Shown: positions 8,842 through 19,038, counted from the stretch's first letter. The stretch is DNA of 64,000 nt from an uncultured Flavobacteriaceae bacterium (GCA_947503105.1 CANNCM010000001.1:540221-604220), one strand, 5' to 3'. Translations and numbers: made by a program. Notes: generated from the letters alone by a model not told the origin.

Positions 8842-9936
8842 ATGCAACTGTACAACAACTTAAGCAATAATGAAAGAGCAGAACTTATAAAAAAAGCGGG
8901 CAAAGACCGCCTAACAATCTCTTTCTACAAGTATGCCAAAATAGGCAACCCTGAACTTCTCAGAAACCATTTATTTTTGTTCTGGAATGGAATTGATGTC
9001 CTTGGACGAATTTATGTCGCTCACGAAGGAATTAATGCACAATTATCTGTACCAGCCGAAAACTTTGGAGTTTTTAAAACGCATTTGGATACCATTTCAT
9101 TTCTAAAAAATGTCCGTCTTAATATTGCCATTGAGCAAGACATGTATTCGTTTTTGAAACTCAAAGTAAAAGTGCGAGACAAAATTGTGGCAGACGGGCT
9201 TAATGACGACACTTTTGATGTTACAGACATTGGAACCCATGTTGATGCGGTCAAATTTAATGCACTCATTGAAGACGAAACTACGGTTTTGGTCGATATG
9301 AGAAATCATTATGAAAGTGAAATTGGCCACTTCAAAAATGCAGTCACCCCCGATGTTGATACCTTTAGAGATTCTTTAGATTTGATAGAGGATCAGCTCA
9401 AAGAACACAAAGAAGACAAAAAGCTTGTCATGTACTGCACAGGAGGAATTCGTTGTGAAAAAGCAAGTGCTTATTACAAGCATAAAGGATTCAAAAATGT
9501 TTATCAGCTGGAGGGAGGAATTATTAATTACGCCCGACAAGTAAACGCATTAGGTTTAGAAAATAAGTTTTTGGGCAAAAACTTTGTTTTTGATCAAAGG
9601 CGTGCCGAAAAAATATCTGATGAAATTATTGCACAATGTCATCAATGTGGCGTCCCTGCCGATATTCATGTGAATTGTGCCAATGAAGCCTGTCATTTAC
9701 TTTTTATTCAGTGTGATTCATGCAAAGAAACTATGGAACACTGTTGTTCCACACAATGTATGGAAATCCATCGTTTGCCTTACGAAGAGCAAAAAGCACT
9801 ACGAAAAGGGCAAGGCAACAGCAACGATATTTTTAAAAAAGGAAGAGCAGACCATTTGCCCTATAAAAAAGACCTTAGAAATATTTTTGAAACACTCAAA
9901 AAGACCTCAAAACCTCATGCAGATTCATCTTTGTAA
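8842..9936 (+). CDS. trhO: tRNA uridine(34) hydroxylase TrhO (rhodanese domain)
   Basis: The 364-residue YceA/TrhO-family protein performs oxygen-dependent 5-hydroxylation of wobble uridine in tRNA. An N-terminal acylphosphatase-like domain ('GRIYVAHEGINAQLSVP') precedes a rhodanese domain with the active-site loop 'YCTGGIRCEKAS'. The C-terminus holds a Cys-rich cluster ('CHQCGVPADIHVNCANEACH', 'CDSC') that probably binds zinc. A TACATTTG element at 8798-8805, about 33 nt before the presumed start of the leader, is a possible -7 box. It is divergent from recA. Confidence 0.94.
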   Translation: MQLYNNLSNNERAELIKKAGKDRLTISFYKYAKIGNPELLRNHLFLFWNGIDVLGRIYVAHEGINAQLSVPAENFGVFKTHLDTISFLKNVRLNIAIEQDMYSFLKLKVKVRDKIVADGLNDDTFDVTDIGTHVDAVKFNALIEDETTVLVDMRNHYESEIGHFKNAVTPDVDTFRDSLDLIEDQLKEHKEDKKLVMYCTGGIRCEKASAYYKHKGFKNVYQLEGGIINYARQVNALGLENKFLGKNFVFDQRRAEKISDEIIAQCHQCGVPADIHVNCANEACHLLFIQCDSCKETMEHCCSTQCMEIHRLPYEEQKALRKGQGNSNDIFKKGRADHLPYKKDLRNIFETLKKTSKPHADSSL

Positions 9937-10037
9937 AAACCAATTTTTTTTAAGTTCTTAAATACGCTATATTTACCTATAAAAATTAGTTACAAATAAC
10001 GGCCTGTGTACTACACAAGCCAATTCAAGATAAATGT

Positions 10038-11243
10038 ATGGGGTGTGCAAGTTGTGCAACAAATAAAAGTGGTCAGCCAAAAGGATGTAAAAATAATGGA
10101 ACTTGTGGTACAGATTCGTGCAACAAATTGACTGTTTTTGACTGGCTTTCCAACATGAGCTTACCCAATGATGCCAAACCGTTCAATTGGGTAGAAGTCC
10201 GTTTTAAAAATGGGCGTAAGCACTACTATGAAAACACCGAAAATCTTACACTAAGTATAGGAGACATAGTAGCAACTCAAGCCGATTCTGGTCACGATAT
10301 TGGCATGGTAACTCTTACAGGAGAGTTAGTGAAAGTGCAGATGAAACGCAAGAAAATTTCAGAGGCGCCAGAGAAAAAGTTAAAAATTTATCGTAAAGCT
10401 TCTCAAAGAGACATCGATATATGGGTAGAGTCGAGAGACAAAGAAGAAGCAATGCAAGTCAAAGCGCGCCAATATGCAATAGATTTAAGGCTCAATATGA
10501 AAATTTCGGATATTGAATTTCAGGGCGACGGCAGCAAAGCAACATTTTACTACACAGCCGATGAGCGTGTCGATTTTAGAGAGCTCATTAAGTTATATGC
10601 AAGAGAATTTAGAATTCGCATAGAAATGAAACAAGTTGGATTGCGTCAAGAAGCGGCTCGGCTTGGAGGTATTGGATCCTGTGGTCGCGAATTGTGCTGT
10701 TCTACTTGGTTGACAGATTTCAGATCGGTAAGCACCTCTGCAGCACGCTACCAGCAATTATCTTTAAATCCATTAAAATTGGCAGGCCAGTGCGGAAAAC
10801 TTAAGTGCTGCTTAAATTATGAATTAGACGCCTATTTGGACGCTTTAAAAGCGTTTCCAAAAACAAGCATCAAACTCAAAACAGAAAAAGGCATAGCCGT
10901 ATGTCAAAAAACAGATATTTTCAAAGGCATAATGTGGTATGCCTATGAAGGTGAATGGATGAATTGGTTCAAGTTAACAACAGTACAATCCAACGCTATT
11001 ATTGCATTGAACAAGGCAGGCAAGAAAGCCACGAGTTTAGAAGACTATGCCGACGAACTTTCTGCAACAACAGATACTAAAATTGACTTTGAAAACGTTG
11101 TTGGACAAGACAGTTTAACGCGTTTTGACAAGCCAAAAAGACATAAAAGGCAAAGGAACAACAAACGAAAAAACAATCGAAAACCCCGAAATGATCACAA
11201 CCAAAGAAATAAAAGACCTAAAACTCAAAAAAATGCAAACTAG
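10038..11243 (+). CDS. ricT: RicT/YaaT-like PSP1-domain protein
   Basis: The 401-residue PSP1 family protein has the invariant cysteine-rich core 'GIGSCGRELCCSTWLTDF' and 'GQCGKLKCCLNYELD', which in Bacillus RicT helps hold iron-sulfur clusters of the Ric complex in RNA maturation. The N-terminus adds another Cys-rich patch ('MGCASCATNKSGQPKGCKNN') and the C-terminus a very basic Lys/Arg/Asn tail. It overlaps the gldH start by 11 nt, giving the flavobacterial order ricT-gldH-PBP1A. Its role in Bacteroidota is not established. Confidence 0.9.
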   Translation: MGCASCATNKSGQPKGCKNNGTCGTDSCNKLTVFDWLSNMSLPNDAKPFNWVEVRFKNGRKHYYENTENLTLSIGDIVATQADSGHDIGMVTLTGELVKVQMKRKKISEAPEKKLKIYRKASQRDIDIWVESRDKEEAMQVKARQYAIDLRLNMKISDIEFQGDGSKATFYYTADERVDFRELIKLYAREFRIRIEMKQVGLRQEAARLGGIGSCGRELCCSTWLTDFRSVSTSAARYQQLSLNPLKLAGQCGKLKCCLNYELDAYLDALKAFPKTSIKLKTEKGIAVCQKTDIFKGIMWYAYEGEWMNWFKLTTVQSNAIIALNKAGKKATSLEDYADELSATTDTKIDFENVVGQDSLTRFDKPKRHKRQRNNKRKNNRKPRNDHNQRNKRPKTQKNAN

Positions 11244-11724
11244 ATTGGCGTTTGGGATTTTAGTTGTTTTTTTGATGACATCTTGTAATCAAAATAATTT
11301 ATTTGATCGCTATACTTCGGTTGATAATGAATGGAATAAAAATCAAATAATTTCTTATAATTTTACCGTCAACGATACGCTTCAAACTAAAAACGTTTAC
11401 ATAAAAGTAAGAACATCAGATAGTTATAAATACAGCAATTTATTTCTTATTGTTGATTTAAAATATCCCAACGGGAAAATTGAAAAAGACACCTTAGAAT
11501 ACATGATGGCACAACCAGACGGCACTATGCTAGGCAGAGGACTTATGTCTATAAAGGAACATAAACTTTGGTACAAGGGGCATGATCAGCCCTTTGTGTT
11601 TTCGGAGGTTGGAGACTATACCATATCTATACATCATGCCATGCGTGCATTAGATGAAGTTTCTGGGATAAGCGCTTTGGAGGGGGTTTTGGATGTAGGG
11701 TTCTGTATAGAAAACTTGGAATAG
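11233..11724 (+). CDS. gldH: Gliding motility lipoprotein GldH
   Basis: The true start is 'MQTRLAFGILVVFLMTSCNQ' (11233). The upstream 36 codons of the track ORF are a reading-frame shadow of the ricT tail. The 163-residue lipoprotein has its lipobox Cys at position 18 and the GldH core ('LFDRYTSVDNEWNKNQIISY', 'KYPNGKIEKDTLEYMM'). GldH is required for gliding and for the type IX secretion machinery in Flavobacterium johnsoniae. It is inside the ricT-gldH-PBP1A operon. Its presence suggests, but does not prove, that this strain can glide. Confidence 0.93.
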   Translation: MQTRLAFGILVVFLMTSCNQNNLFDRYTSVDNEWNKNQIISYNFTVNDTLQTKNVYIKVRTSDSYKYSNLFLIVDLKYPNGKIEKDTLEYMMAQPDGTMLGRGLMSIKEHKLWYKGHDQPFVFSEVGDYTISIHHAMRALDEVSGISALEGVLDVGFCIENLE

Positions 11725-11734
11725 TAAATTTATA

Positions 11735-14074
11735 ATGACAAAGAAAAAAACAACATCAAAATTAGATTTTTCAAAACCAAAACGTTGGTTTTGGATACTA
11801 TTCCTAGTTGGAATTTTAAGCATTCCATTTGTTTTTCTGTTGGCGTCTTTTGGGGCTTTTGGGTTCATGCCCGATCACACAGCATTAGAAAATCCACGAA
11901 CAAATTTGGCCACAGAAGTCATTTCATCTGATGGATCAACTTTGGGTAAATTTTATTATGAAGACAACCGTACCCCTGTAGGCTATGATGAACTTCCAAA
12001 ACATCTAGTAGATGCATTAATTGCCACAGAAGATATTCGTTATTTTGATCATGCTGGTATTGATGCTCGAGGCACATTAAGAGCGCTTTTTAAGCTCGGA
12101 AAAGGAGGAGGAGCAAGTACTATTTCTCAGCAATTGGCAAAACAACTTTTTCATGGAGAAGGCTCAAGAAATACCCTTGGCAGGATTACTCAAAAAATCA
12201 AAGAATGGGTGATTGCAACACGTTTGGAAAAGCAATACACCAAAGAAGAAATCATTGCACAATATTTTAATATTTATGATTTTGGAAACAATGCCGATGG
12301 TATTCGAAGTGCAGCCCGTATATATTTTGGAAAAGAACCCTCTGCGTTAAATCTCAAAGAGTCGGCAATGTTGGTAGGCATGTTTAAAAATTCATCCTTA
12401 TACAATCCTCGACCAAAACGCAACCCTGTTGGCACAAAAAACCGAAGAAATGTGGTCCTTTCTCAAATGGCAAAGTATAATTTTATTTCTGAGCAGATAA
12501 AGGATTCTTTACAGCAAACCCCATTAGATTTAAATTATACACCTGAGTCGCACAGGGAAGGTATTGCAACTTATTTTAGGGCCTATTTAAAAACGTTTTT
12601 AAAGGAATGGATCAATCAACCAAAAAACAGAAAGCCAAATGGCGAAAAGTATAATATCTATAAAGATGGTTTAAAAGTATATACAACTCTAGATTCGCGA
12701 ATGCAATCTATTGCAGAAGCAGCAGTTACAGGTCATATGAAGGCACTTCAAGCAGAGTTTTTTGTACAAAACACACCACGAAGAAATCGAACAGCCCCAT
12801 TTTTGGATTTAGAAAAAGAAGAAATAGACCAATTGTTAAAAATTGGAATGAAACGCTCTGAGCGCTGGCGTAAAATGCGTTACGATTTAAAGAAGCCAGT
12901 GGACGAAATTGTAGCGTCCTTTAAACAGCCAACGAAAATGAAAATATTTTCTTGGACAGCACCTAATAATGAAATTGATACCATAATGACTCCAATGGAT
13001 TCTATGCGTTACTACAAATCATTTTTAAGAGCAGGAATGATGTCTATGGAGCCTCAAACAGGTTTTGTAAAAGCTTGGGTTGGCGGGTTCAATTATAAAC
13101 ATTTTCAATATGACATGGTAAAGCAAGGTAAGCGTCAAGTTGGCTCAACTTTTAAGCCCTTTGTGTATGCCGCAGCCATAGATCAGTTGCAGTTATCGCC
13201 ATGTGATACGCTTCCAAAAGCACAAATTACAATTCCAGCAAATAAATTTGGAAATGTAAAACCATGGGCTCCAAAAAACTCCAACAAAAATTATTCAGGA
13301 TTTGAAACCCTAAAGTCTGCCTTGGCCAATTCCAGAAACACCATTACCGCAAGATTGATGAACGAAATTGGGCCTCAGCCTGTTATCAATTTGGCAAAAA
13401 GCTTGGGTGTTGAGCAAGATCTTCCTGCTGTTCCTTCTATTGCTCTCGGAACTCCAGATTTGAGTGTCTATGAAATGGTTGCAGCCTATTCTACTTTTGC
13501 CAATAAAGGCGTCTATACTAAGCCTGTTATGGTGACACATATTGAAGATAAAAATGGCACTTTATTGTATCAATTTTCGCCAGAAACTAAAGATGTTTTA
13601 AGTGAAGAAATTGCTTACGTTGTTGTCAATTTAATGGAAGGCGTAACTCAGTTTGGATCTGGTCAAAGATTACGGCATAATTTTGCCAAAAATCAAACTG
13701 TTTATAAAGAAATTGTAACAGGATACCCCTATGAGTTTGACAATCCAATAGCTGGAAAAACAGGAACGACACAAAACCACAGTGATGGTTGGTTTATGGG
13801 GATGGTACCAAATTTAGTCACCGGCGTATGGGTGGGAGGCGAAGATCGCGCAACACATTTTAAAACCATTACTTATGGGCAAGGCGCTTCAATGGCCCTT
13901 CCTATTTGGGCCAATTATATGAAAGGATGTTACGATAATGAAGATTTAGAAATTTCTAAAGAGGAATTTGAAAAGCCCGAAAAACTTAGCATCATGACCG
14001 AATGTGACAACATTACAGCAGAGGATGGCGCCGTCTCAGAACCACCAGAAATTACACCAGACATAGATTTTTAG
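11735..14074 (+). CDS. Class A penicillin-binding protein (PBP1A-type)
   Basis: This 779-residue bifunctional peptidoglycan synthase has an N-terminal transmembrane helix (about 18-42), a GT51 glycosyltransferase domain with catalytic Glu in 'LIATEDIRYFDHAGID' and 'GASTISQQLAKQL', and a transpeptidase domain with the active-site serine in 'VGSTFKPF' and 'AGKTGTTQ'. It polymerises glycan strands and cross-links peptides on the periplasmic face of the inner membrane. It begins 10 bp after gldH. The C-terminus is acidic, and nothing appears truncated. Confidence 0.96.
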   Translation: MTKKKTTSKLDFSKPKRWFWILFLVGILSIPFVFLLASFGAFGFMPDHTALENPRTNLATEVISSDGSTLGKFYYEDNRTPVGYDELPKHLVDALIATEDIRYFDHAGIDARGTLRALFKLGKGGGASTISQQLAKQLFHGEGSRNTLGRITQKIKEWVIATRLEKQYTKEEIIAQYFNIYDFGNNADGIRSAARIYFGKEPSALNLKESAMLVGMFKNSSLYNPRPKRNPVGTKNRRNVVLSQMAKYNFISEQIKDSLQQTPLDLNYTPESHREGIATYFRAYLKTFLKEWINQPKNRKPNGEKYNIYKDGLKVYTTLDSRMQSIAEAAVTGHMKALQAEFFVQNTPRRNRTAPFLDLEKEEIDQLLKIGMKRSERWRKMRYDLKKPVDEIVASFKQPTKMKIFSWTAPNNEIDTIMTPMDSMRYYKSFLRAGMMSMEPQTGFVKAWVGGFNYKHFQYDMVKQGKRQVGSTFKPFVYAAAIDQLQLSPCDTLPKAQITIPANKFGNVKPWAPKNSNKNYSGFETLKSALANSRNTITARLMNEIGPQPVINLAKSLGVEQDLPAVPSIALGTPDLSVYEMVAAYSTFANKGVYTKPVMVTHIEDKNGTLLYQFSPETKDVLSEEIAYVVVNLMEGVTQFGSGQRLRHNFAKNQTVYKEIVTGYPYEFDNPIAGKTGTTQNHSDGWFMGMVPNLVTGVWVGGEDRATHFKTITYGQGASMALPIWANYMKGCYDNEDLEISKEEFEKPEKLSIMTECDNITAEDGAVSEPPEITPDIDF

Positions 14075-14130
14075 TTTAGATTTTTAGAGTACACTTAATT
14101 TTTAGTAACTTATAATTCTAAAATAGTATT

Positions 14131-14832
14131 ATGATTAATAAACAAGTAGAACATGTACAAGCAGCTCTTGAAGGCGTAAAAAGCGGTATGACCTTACTTC
14201 TAGGCGGATTTGGACTATGTGGGATTCCAGAAAATGCAATAGCTGAGCTCGTTGCAATGAATGTCAACAACCTAACCTGTATTTCAAACAATGCAGGTGT
14301 CGATGATTTTGGGCTAGGGCTATTATTACAAAAGCATCAAATAAAAAAAATGATATCGTCTTATGTTGGAGAAAATGATGAATTTGAACGTCAAATGTTG
14401 TCCGGAGAACTCGATGTAGAGCTTATTCCTCAGGGGACTTTAGCCGAACGCTGTAGAGCTGCACAGGCTGGATTTCCTGCAATTTATACTCCTGCAGGGT
14501 TCGGAACAGAGGTTGCAGAAGGAAAAGAAACCCGCGAATTTGATGGCAAAATGTATGTCTTAGAACATGCGTTTAAGGCCGACTTTTCATTTGTTAAAGC
14601 ATGGAAAGGTGATGCTGCAGGGAATTTAATTTTTAAAGGAACAGCAAGAAACTTTAATCCAAACATGTGTGGCGCCGCCAAGATTACTGTTGCTGAGGTT
14701 GAAGAATTGGTACCTGTTGGCTCACTAGATCCCAATCAAATTCATATTCCTGGAATATTTATTCAACGGATTTTTCAGGGGAAGAATTATGAAAAACGCA
14801 TAGAACAAAGAACCCTAACGCCAAAACCCTAA
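14131..14832 (+). CDS. scoA: 3-oxoacid CoA-transferase, subunit A
   Basis: The 233-residue alpha subunit of a succinyl-CoA:3-ketoacid (acetoacetate) CoA-transferase contains the CoA-binding glycine motif '[19 protein letters not shown]'. With subunit B encoded 11 bp downstream it would move CoA between succinate and acetoacetate, linking ketone-body or branched-chain amino-acid breakdown to the TCA cycle. Length is normal for the separate-subunit bacterial form. Confidence 0.95.
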   Translation: MINKQVEHVQAALEGVKSGMTLLLGGFGLCGIPENAIAELVAMNVNNLTCISNNAGVDDFGLGLLLQKHQIKKMISSYVGENDEFERQMLSGELDVELIPQGTLAERCRAAQAGFPAIYTPAGFGTEVAEGKETREFDGKMYVLEHAFKADFSFVKAWKGDAAGNLIFKGTARNFNPNMCGAAKITVAEVEELVPVGSLDPNQIHIPGIFIQRIFQGKNYEKRIEQRTLTPKP

Positions 14833-14843
14833 AACTAAGTGTT

Positions 14844-15497
14844 ATGTTAGACAAAAACGGAATCGCAAAACGCATTGCCAAAGAAGTAAAAAATGGATAC
14901 TATGTCAATCTAGGGATAGGCATACCAACGCTTGTAGCCAACTTTGTTAGAGAGGATATTGAAGTCGAATTTCAAAGTGAAAATGGAATTTTAGGCATGG
15001 GCCCTTTCCCATATGAAGGAGAAGAAGATGCAGATCTAATCAATGCTGGAAAACAAACCATTACCGCTTTGGATGGTGCAAGTTATTTTGACTCTGCCAT
15101 GAGCTTTTCAATGATTCGTGGGCAACACGTTGATTTGACTATTTTGGGCGCTATGGAAGTGGCAGAAAATGGAGATATTGCCAATTGGAAAATACCAGGG
15201 CGTTTGGTCAAGGGTATGGGAGGCGCAATGGATTTGGTAGCAAGCGCAGAGAATATTATTGTTGCTATGATGCACACCAATAAACGCGGCGAATCAAAAC
15301 TTTTGAAACGCTGTAAGTTGCCATTAACGGGCGTTAATTGTGTTAAAAAAATTGTCACAAATCTGGCGGTTATAGAAGTTACACCTCAAGGATTTAAATT
15401 GCTTGAACGTGCTCCAGGGGTAAGCGTAGAAGAAATAGCAGCAGCAACAGAAGGAGAACTTATTGTTCAAGGCAATATTCCAGAAATGACACTATAG
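14844..15497 (+). CDS. scoB: 3-oxoacid CoA-transferase, subunit B
   Basis: The 217-residue beta subunit carries the catalytic glutamate in 'SENGILGMGPFP', which forms the glutamyl-CoA thioester intermediate, and the 'NLGIGIPTLVANF' nucleotide-like loop. It is co-transcribed with scoA. The 3' end overlaps the stop of the convergent ABC gene by a few bases. Confidence 0.95.
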   Translation: MLDKNGIAKRIAKEVKNGYYVNLGIGIPTLVANFVREDIEVEFQSENGILGMGPFPYEGEEDADLINAGKQTITALDGASYFDSAMSFSMIRGQHVDLTILGAMEVAENGDIANWKIPGRLVKGMGGAMDLVASAENIIVAMMHTNKRGESKLLKRCKLPLTGVNCVKKIVTNLAVIEVTPQGFKLLERAPGVSVEEIAAATEGELIVQGNIPEMTL

Positions 15498-17174
15498 CCC
15501 TTTTGGGATGGCATTGATTAGTCGTTTTGTATACTCTTTTTTTGGGTTTGCATAAACTTCGTCGGCCTCGCCAAATTCTTCAATTTTTCCTTGATTCATA
15601 ATCAGCAATTGATCGGCCATATACTTTACAACGGCCAAATCGTGAGAAATAAAAATATACGTAAATCCAAACTCTTCTTTTAGAGTATTTAAAAGATTTA
15701 ATACTTGTGCCTGAACAGAAATATCCAAAGCAGAAACAGATTCGTCACATACAATCAGTTTTGGCTGCAAGGCAATGGTTCTTGCAATCCCAATACGCTG
15801 CCGTTGTCCACCAGAAAATTCGTGAGGATATCGCTTGAAAGCAGACACCTCTAGTCCTACTTTTTCAAGCAATTCTTTTGTTTTTTGTGCTCTTTCAGAG
15901 GAATCATTGTAGAGCTTATGTACTGCCATAGGTTCCATTATGGCTTCGCCAACGGTTAGTCTTGGATTGAGTGATGCAAAAGGATCTTGAAAAATAATTT
16001 GAATATCTTTCCTTAAATTCCGAATGGTTTTCAAAGCCATTTTATTTAAATCTTTTCCCCTGTAAAAAAGGGTTCCAGAGGTTGCTTTGTCAAGTTGTAA
16101 AATGGCTTTTCCTAAAGTAGATTTTCCACAACCCGATTCGCCAACCAAACCCATTGTTTCTCCTTCATAAAGCTTGAAACTGACGTTGTTAACCGCTTTA
16201 AAAGCTGTTTGCTTACCAAAAACACCAACTTTTGAGTAGTAGATTTTTTCTAAATTTATCACCTCTAAAAGCGGTGGATTGCTATATAATTTTTTGTGGT
16301 TTTCATTTCGGATTTTTTTTGAAATGGTCTCCATAGACATTGTTTTGGATAAAACATCTTCAACAGTTGGCAGTCTTTTTAAACGCACGTCAAGCGCAGG
16401 GCGTGCTGCAATTAATGCTTTTGTATATTCATTTTGTGGGTTTTTAAAAATTGATGCAGTAGGGCCTTGTTCAACAATTTTACCTTTGTACATGACTAGC
16501 GTTCTTTGTGCAATTTCAGAAACTAAAGCTAAGTCGTGACTGATAAATATAACGCTCATTTGCGTTTCTTTTTGCAGGTCTTGAATCAGTTCGATAATTT
16601 CATTTTGAACAGTAACGTCCAAAGCTGTTGTTGGCTCGTCTGCTATTAATACATCAGGTTTGCAGGCCATTGCCATCGCAATCATTACCCGTTGTTGTTG
16701 TCCTCCCGAAAGCTCATGAGGGTATTTGGTGTAAGCTTGCTCAGGGCTTGGAATTTTCACACTTTCAAACAACTTGATCACTTCCAGTTTAGCATTTTTT
16801 GGTGATACAATATGGTGTTGTAAAAGAATTTCTTTTACTTGAGTTCCACAACGCATGGAAGGATTCAAAGCACTCATGGGTTCTTGAAAAATCATACTGA
16901 TTTTATGACCCCGTATGCTTTCCATTTGTCTAGAGGGCGTTTTATTTATGTCGATATCATTATAAATAATTTCGCCATTAATTAGCGGGGTTTTTAGAAG
17001 CCGCATGATCGATAATGCCGTCATTGACTTTCCACTACCAGATTCTCCAACAACTCCTAAAATTTCGTTTTTGTAAAGGTCAAAACTTATACCATGAAGA
17101 ATACGTTTTGTTATGCCATTCTTTTCAAAAGCAATAGATAAGTTTTTTATACTAAGTATAGAGTGGTGGTTCAT
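15492..17174 (-). CDS. Peptide-type ABC transporter ATPase, two fused nucleotide-binding domains
   Basis: The 560-residue protein is a tandem DppD-DppF-like fusion (GsiA/YejF type). NBD1 has Walker A 'GESGSGKS' near residue 39 and signature 'LSGGQQQR'; NBD2 (about 305-560) has 'GESGCGKS' and 'FSGGQRQR'. Each half ends in the oligopeptide-family extension ('NPQNEYTKALI', 'NPKKEYTKRLI'). It would energise uptake of di- or oligopeptides or glutathione-like substrates. No permease or binding-protein gene lies next to it here, so its partners must be encoded elsewhere. Confidence 0.92.
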   Translation of the reverse strand: MNHHSILSIKNLSIAFEKNGITKRILHGISFDLYKNEILGVVGESGSGKSMTALSIMRLLKTPLINGEIIYNDIDINKTPSRQMESIRGHKISMIFQEPMSALNPSMRCGTQVKEILLQHHIVSPKNAKLEVIKLFESVKIPSPEQAYTKYPHELSGGQQQRVMIAMAMACKPDVLIADEPTTALDVTVQNEIIELIQDLQKETQMSVIFISHDLALVSEIAQRTLVMYKGKIVEQGPTASIFKNPQNEYTKALIAARPALDVRLKRLPTVEDVLSKTMSMETISKKIRNENHKKLYSNPPLLEVINLEKIYYSKVGVFGKQTAFKAVNNVSFKLYEGETMGLVGESGCGKSTLGKAILQLDKATSGTLFYRGKDLNKMALKTIRNLRKDIQIIFQDPFASLNPRLTVGEAIMEPMAVHKLYNDSSERAQKTKELLEKVGLEVSAFKRYPHEFSGGQRQRIGIARTIALQPKLIVCDESVSALDISVQAQVLNLLNTLKEEFGFTYIFISHDLAVVKYMADQLLIMNQGKIEEFGEADEVYANPKKEYTKRLINAIPKGL

Positions 17175-17177
17175 CGC

Positions 17178-17891
17178 TTAAATATAAGCAATTTCGTTTT
17201 TGTCTAATAAGTCTTCGCCTCGAAGTCTTAGTAAAATTTGCGCAACGGCCAGAGTGTCTTTTTCACAATAGGCACCAATACGGTCTATGTTTTTTTCTTC
17301 ATAGAAAACACGATAAATTTCACTCCCATCGATGTCCTCTTTTGGTGAGGGGATACCCAACACATTGGTTAGTAATTTTAATGATGTATAATGTTTAAAA
17401 TCTCCAAATTTCCACAATTCTAATGTATCTAGGTGAGGGACTTCCCATGGTTTTTTCCCAAAAAGATTCAGTTTTGAAGGCAGTTTTATATTATGAACCA
17501 GCATTCTACGGGCGATATATGGAAAGTCGAATTCTTTTCCATTGTGTGCACAAAGCAAATGTTTGGGGTGGTTGAAGTGTGTTTCTAGCAAGGCCTTAAA
17601 TTGTTTTAAAATTGAGATTTCTTCACCAGAAAATGTAGTCATTCTAAATGCTCTTTTGCGTTCTCCAGATGCAAAATAGCCCACCGAAATACAAATGATT
17701 TTTCCAAATTCGGCCCATATTCCTGCTCGGGGGTAGTATTCTTCTGGGCTAAAGTCTTCTTTGCGTTGGTATTGGGATTTTTGGGCCCAAAGGTCTTGTT
17801 TTTCCGACGATAAATCCGAAAAGTGTTCAACTTCTGGAACAGTCTCAATATCTAAAAATAGAATATGTTTAAGGTTGAGTTTGGAGAGCAT
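17178..17891 (-). CDS. Predicted 3'-5' exonuclease (PolB-exonuclease-like)
   Basis: The 237-residue DnaQ/RNase H-fold exonuclease of the family related to the proofreading domain of family-B polymerases shows the ExoI motif 'FLDIETVP' (D and E metal ligands), ExoII around 'LCAHNGKEFDFPYIARRM', and a C-terminal ExoIII region with 'AYCEKDTLAVAQILLRL'. It is a stand-alone nuclease without a polymerase domain. The start overlaps the end of the upstream serine hydrolase by 23 bp and it ends 4 bp before the ABC gene, so the three probably share a transcript. Confidence 0.85.
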   Translation of the reverse strand: MLSKLNLKHILFLDIETVPEVEHFSDLSSEKQDLWAQKSQYQRKEDFSPEEYYPRAGIWAEFGKIICISVGYFASGERKRAFRMTTFSGEEISILKQFKALLETHFNHPKHLLCAHNGKEFDFPYIARRMLVHNIKLPSKLNLFGKKPWEVPHLDTLELWKFGDFKHYTSLKLLTNVLGIPSPKEDIDGSEIYRVFYEEKNIDRIGAYCEKDTLAVAQILLRLRGEDLLDKNEIAYI

Positions 17892-19038
17892 CGTTTAACA
17901 TTTTATAGGCTTCTTCGATATAGATGGAGATGTCATCTGAAAAAATTTGACTTGCAGCATTTGGAGATTTTTGATGCCCTAATCGTACAATGATGATATT
18001 ATCTTTGGGCTCCACAATAACATATTGTCCAAGATGACCACGCATCATAAAAAAGGATTTTCCATCGCGTTTTTGCATCCAAAAGCCGTAACCGTATTCT
18101 GGACTTTCAGCAAATCTTGGGGTGATTGATTTTGCAACAAATGTAGAATCCAAAAGTTGTTTGCCGTTCCATTTACCGTGGTCTTTATAGAGTTTGCCAA
18201 AGCGCGCAAAGTCTTTGGCATTACTGGCAATACAACAGTAGGCCTTAACAAGATCATGGCCCTCACTATCCACTTGCCAAAGGGTGGGGTTTTCACTGCC
18301 CAAAGGTTTCCAAAAAGTTTCTGTGAGATAGTTATATAATTTCTTACCGGTAGCTTTTTCAATCACCATGGCCAATAATTGCGTATCACCACTCGAATAT
18401 TTATAGGCTTGACCAGGCTCTTTAACGACTTTTAAGCCAAGGATTACTTTCTCTAGATCATCATCAAAATACGCTCTTGTAGTGATGGATAAAGGCGAGT
18501 AATATTTCTCATCCCAATTGGTTCCAGAAGCCATAGACGACAGGTCGCCCACTGTCATTTTTGCGGCTAAACCCTCACTAAATTCTGGAAAGAAATCACT
18601 GACGGGCTGGTCTAAACTTTTGATGTACCCCTCTTCGATGGCTTTACCCATAAGTCCAGACACATAACTTTTGGCCATTGAAAATGAATTCGTTTTGGAA
18701 TTTTCATCAAAACCATCATAATAATTTTCAAACCAAACGCTGTCATTTTTTATGATGACATAGGCGATAGTGCCGTAAGCTTCATTATATTTTTGAAGAC
18801 GTTCCGTTTCAGAAGCTGTATTATAGTCTTTGTGTTTTGGCCAGGGTTGTGGGGTGTCATTTTGAATTTCTGCATTGTCAAATTCCTTATAATCCTCCAA
18901 ATAAGCAGTGCTATACCCTTTTGCGTAAATGGTTCTTACCGCTTTAAGGAGGTAGTCTGTATCTGTGATGTAAAGGATAGCAACGACGCCAAGAATAGCA
19001 ACCAAAACCCCTTTTAGAATACGTTTGAATATCTTCAT
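17869..19038 (-). CDS. Serine hydrolase of the class C beta-lactamase / DD-peptidase fold
   Basis: The 389-residue protein has an N-terminal membrane anchor or signal ('LKGVLVAILGVVAILYI') and a beta-lactamase-related domain. The SxxK motif is 'SMAKS', the second motif is 'YSSGD' where YxN is usual, and the KTG equivalent is 'RGHLGQY'. These proteins include esterases, DD-carboxypeptidases and D-aminopeptidases, and most are not antibiotic-resistance enzymes. The substrate cannot be assigned. It leads a minus-strand operon with the exonuclease and the ABC ATPase. Confidence 0.88.
   Translation of the reverse strand: MKIFKRILKGVLVAILGVVAILYITDTDYLLKAVRTIYAKGYSTAYLEDYKEFDNAEIQNDTPQPWPKHKDYNTASETERLQKYNEAYGTIAYVIIKNDSVWFENYYDGFDENSKTNSFSMAKSYVSGLMGKAIEEGYIKSLDQPVSDFFPEFSEGLAAKMTVGDLSSMASGTNWDEKYYSPLSITTRAYFDDDLEKVILGLKVVKEPGQAYKYSSGDTQLLAMVIEKATGKKLYNYLTETFWKPLGSENPTLWQVDSEGHDLVKAYCCIASNAKDFARFGKLYKDHGKWNGKQLLDSTFVAKSITPRFAESPEYGYGFWMQKRDGKSFFMMRGHLGQYVIVEPKDNIIIVRLGHQKSPNAASQIFSDDISIYIEEAYKMLNDALQTQP

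Noticed and set aside
17869-19038. Antibiotic-resistance beta-lactamase
   Set aside because: The motifs fit the broad serine-hydrolase family (SMAKS, YSS, HLG) and the context is housekeeping; nothing supports drug hydrolysis.
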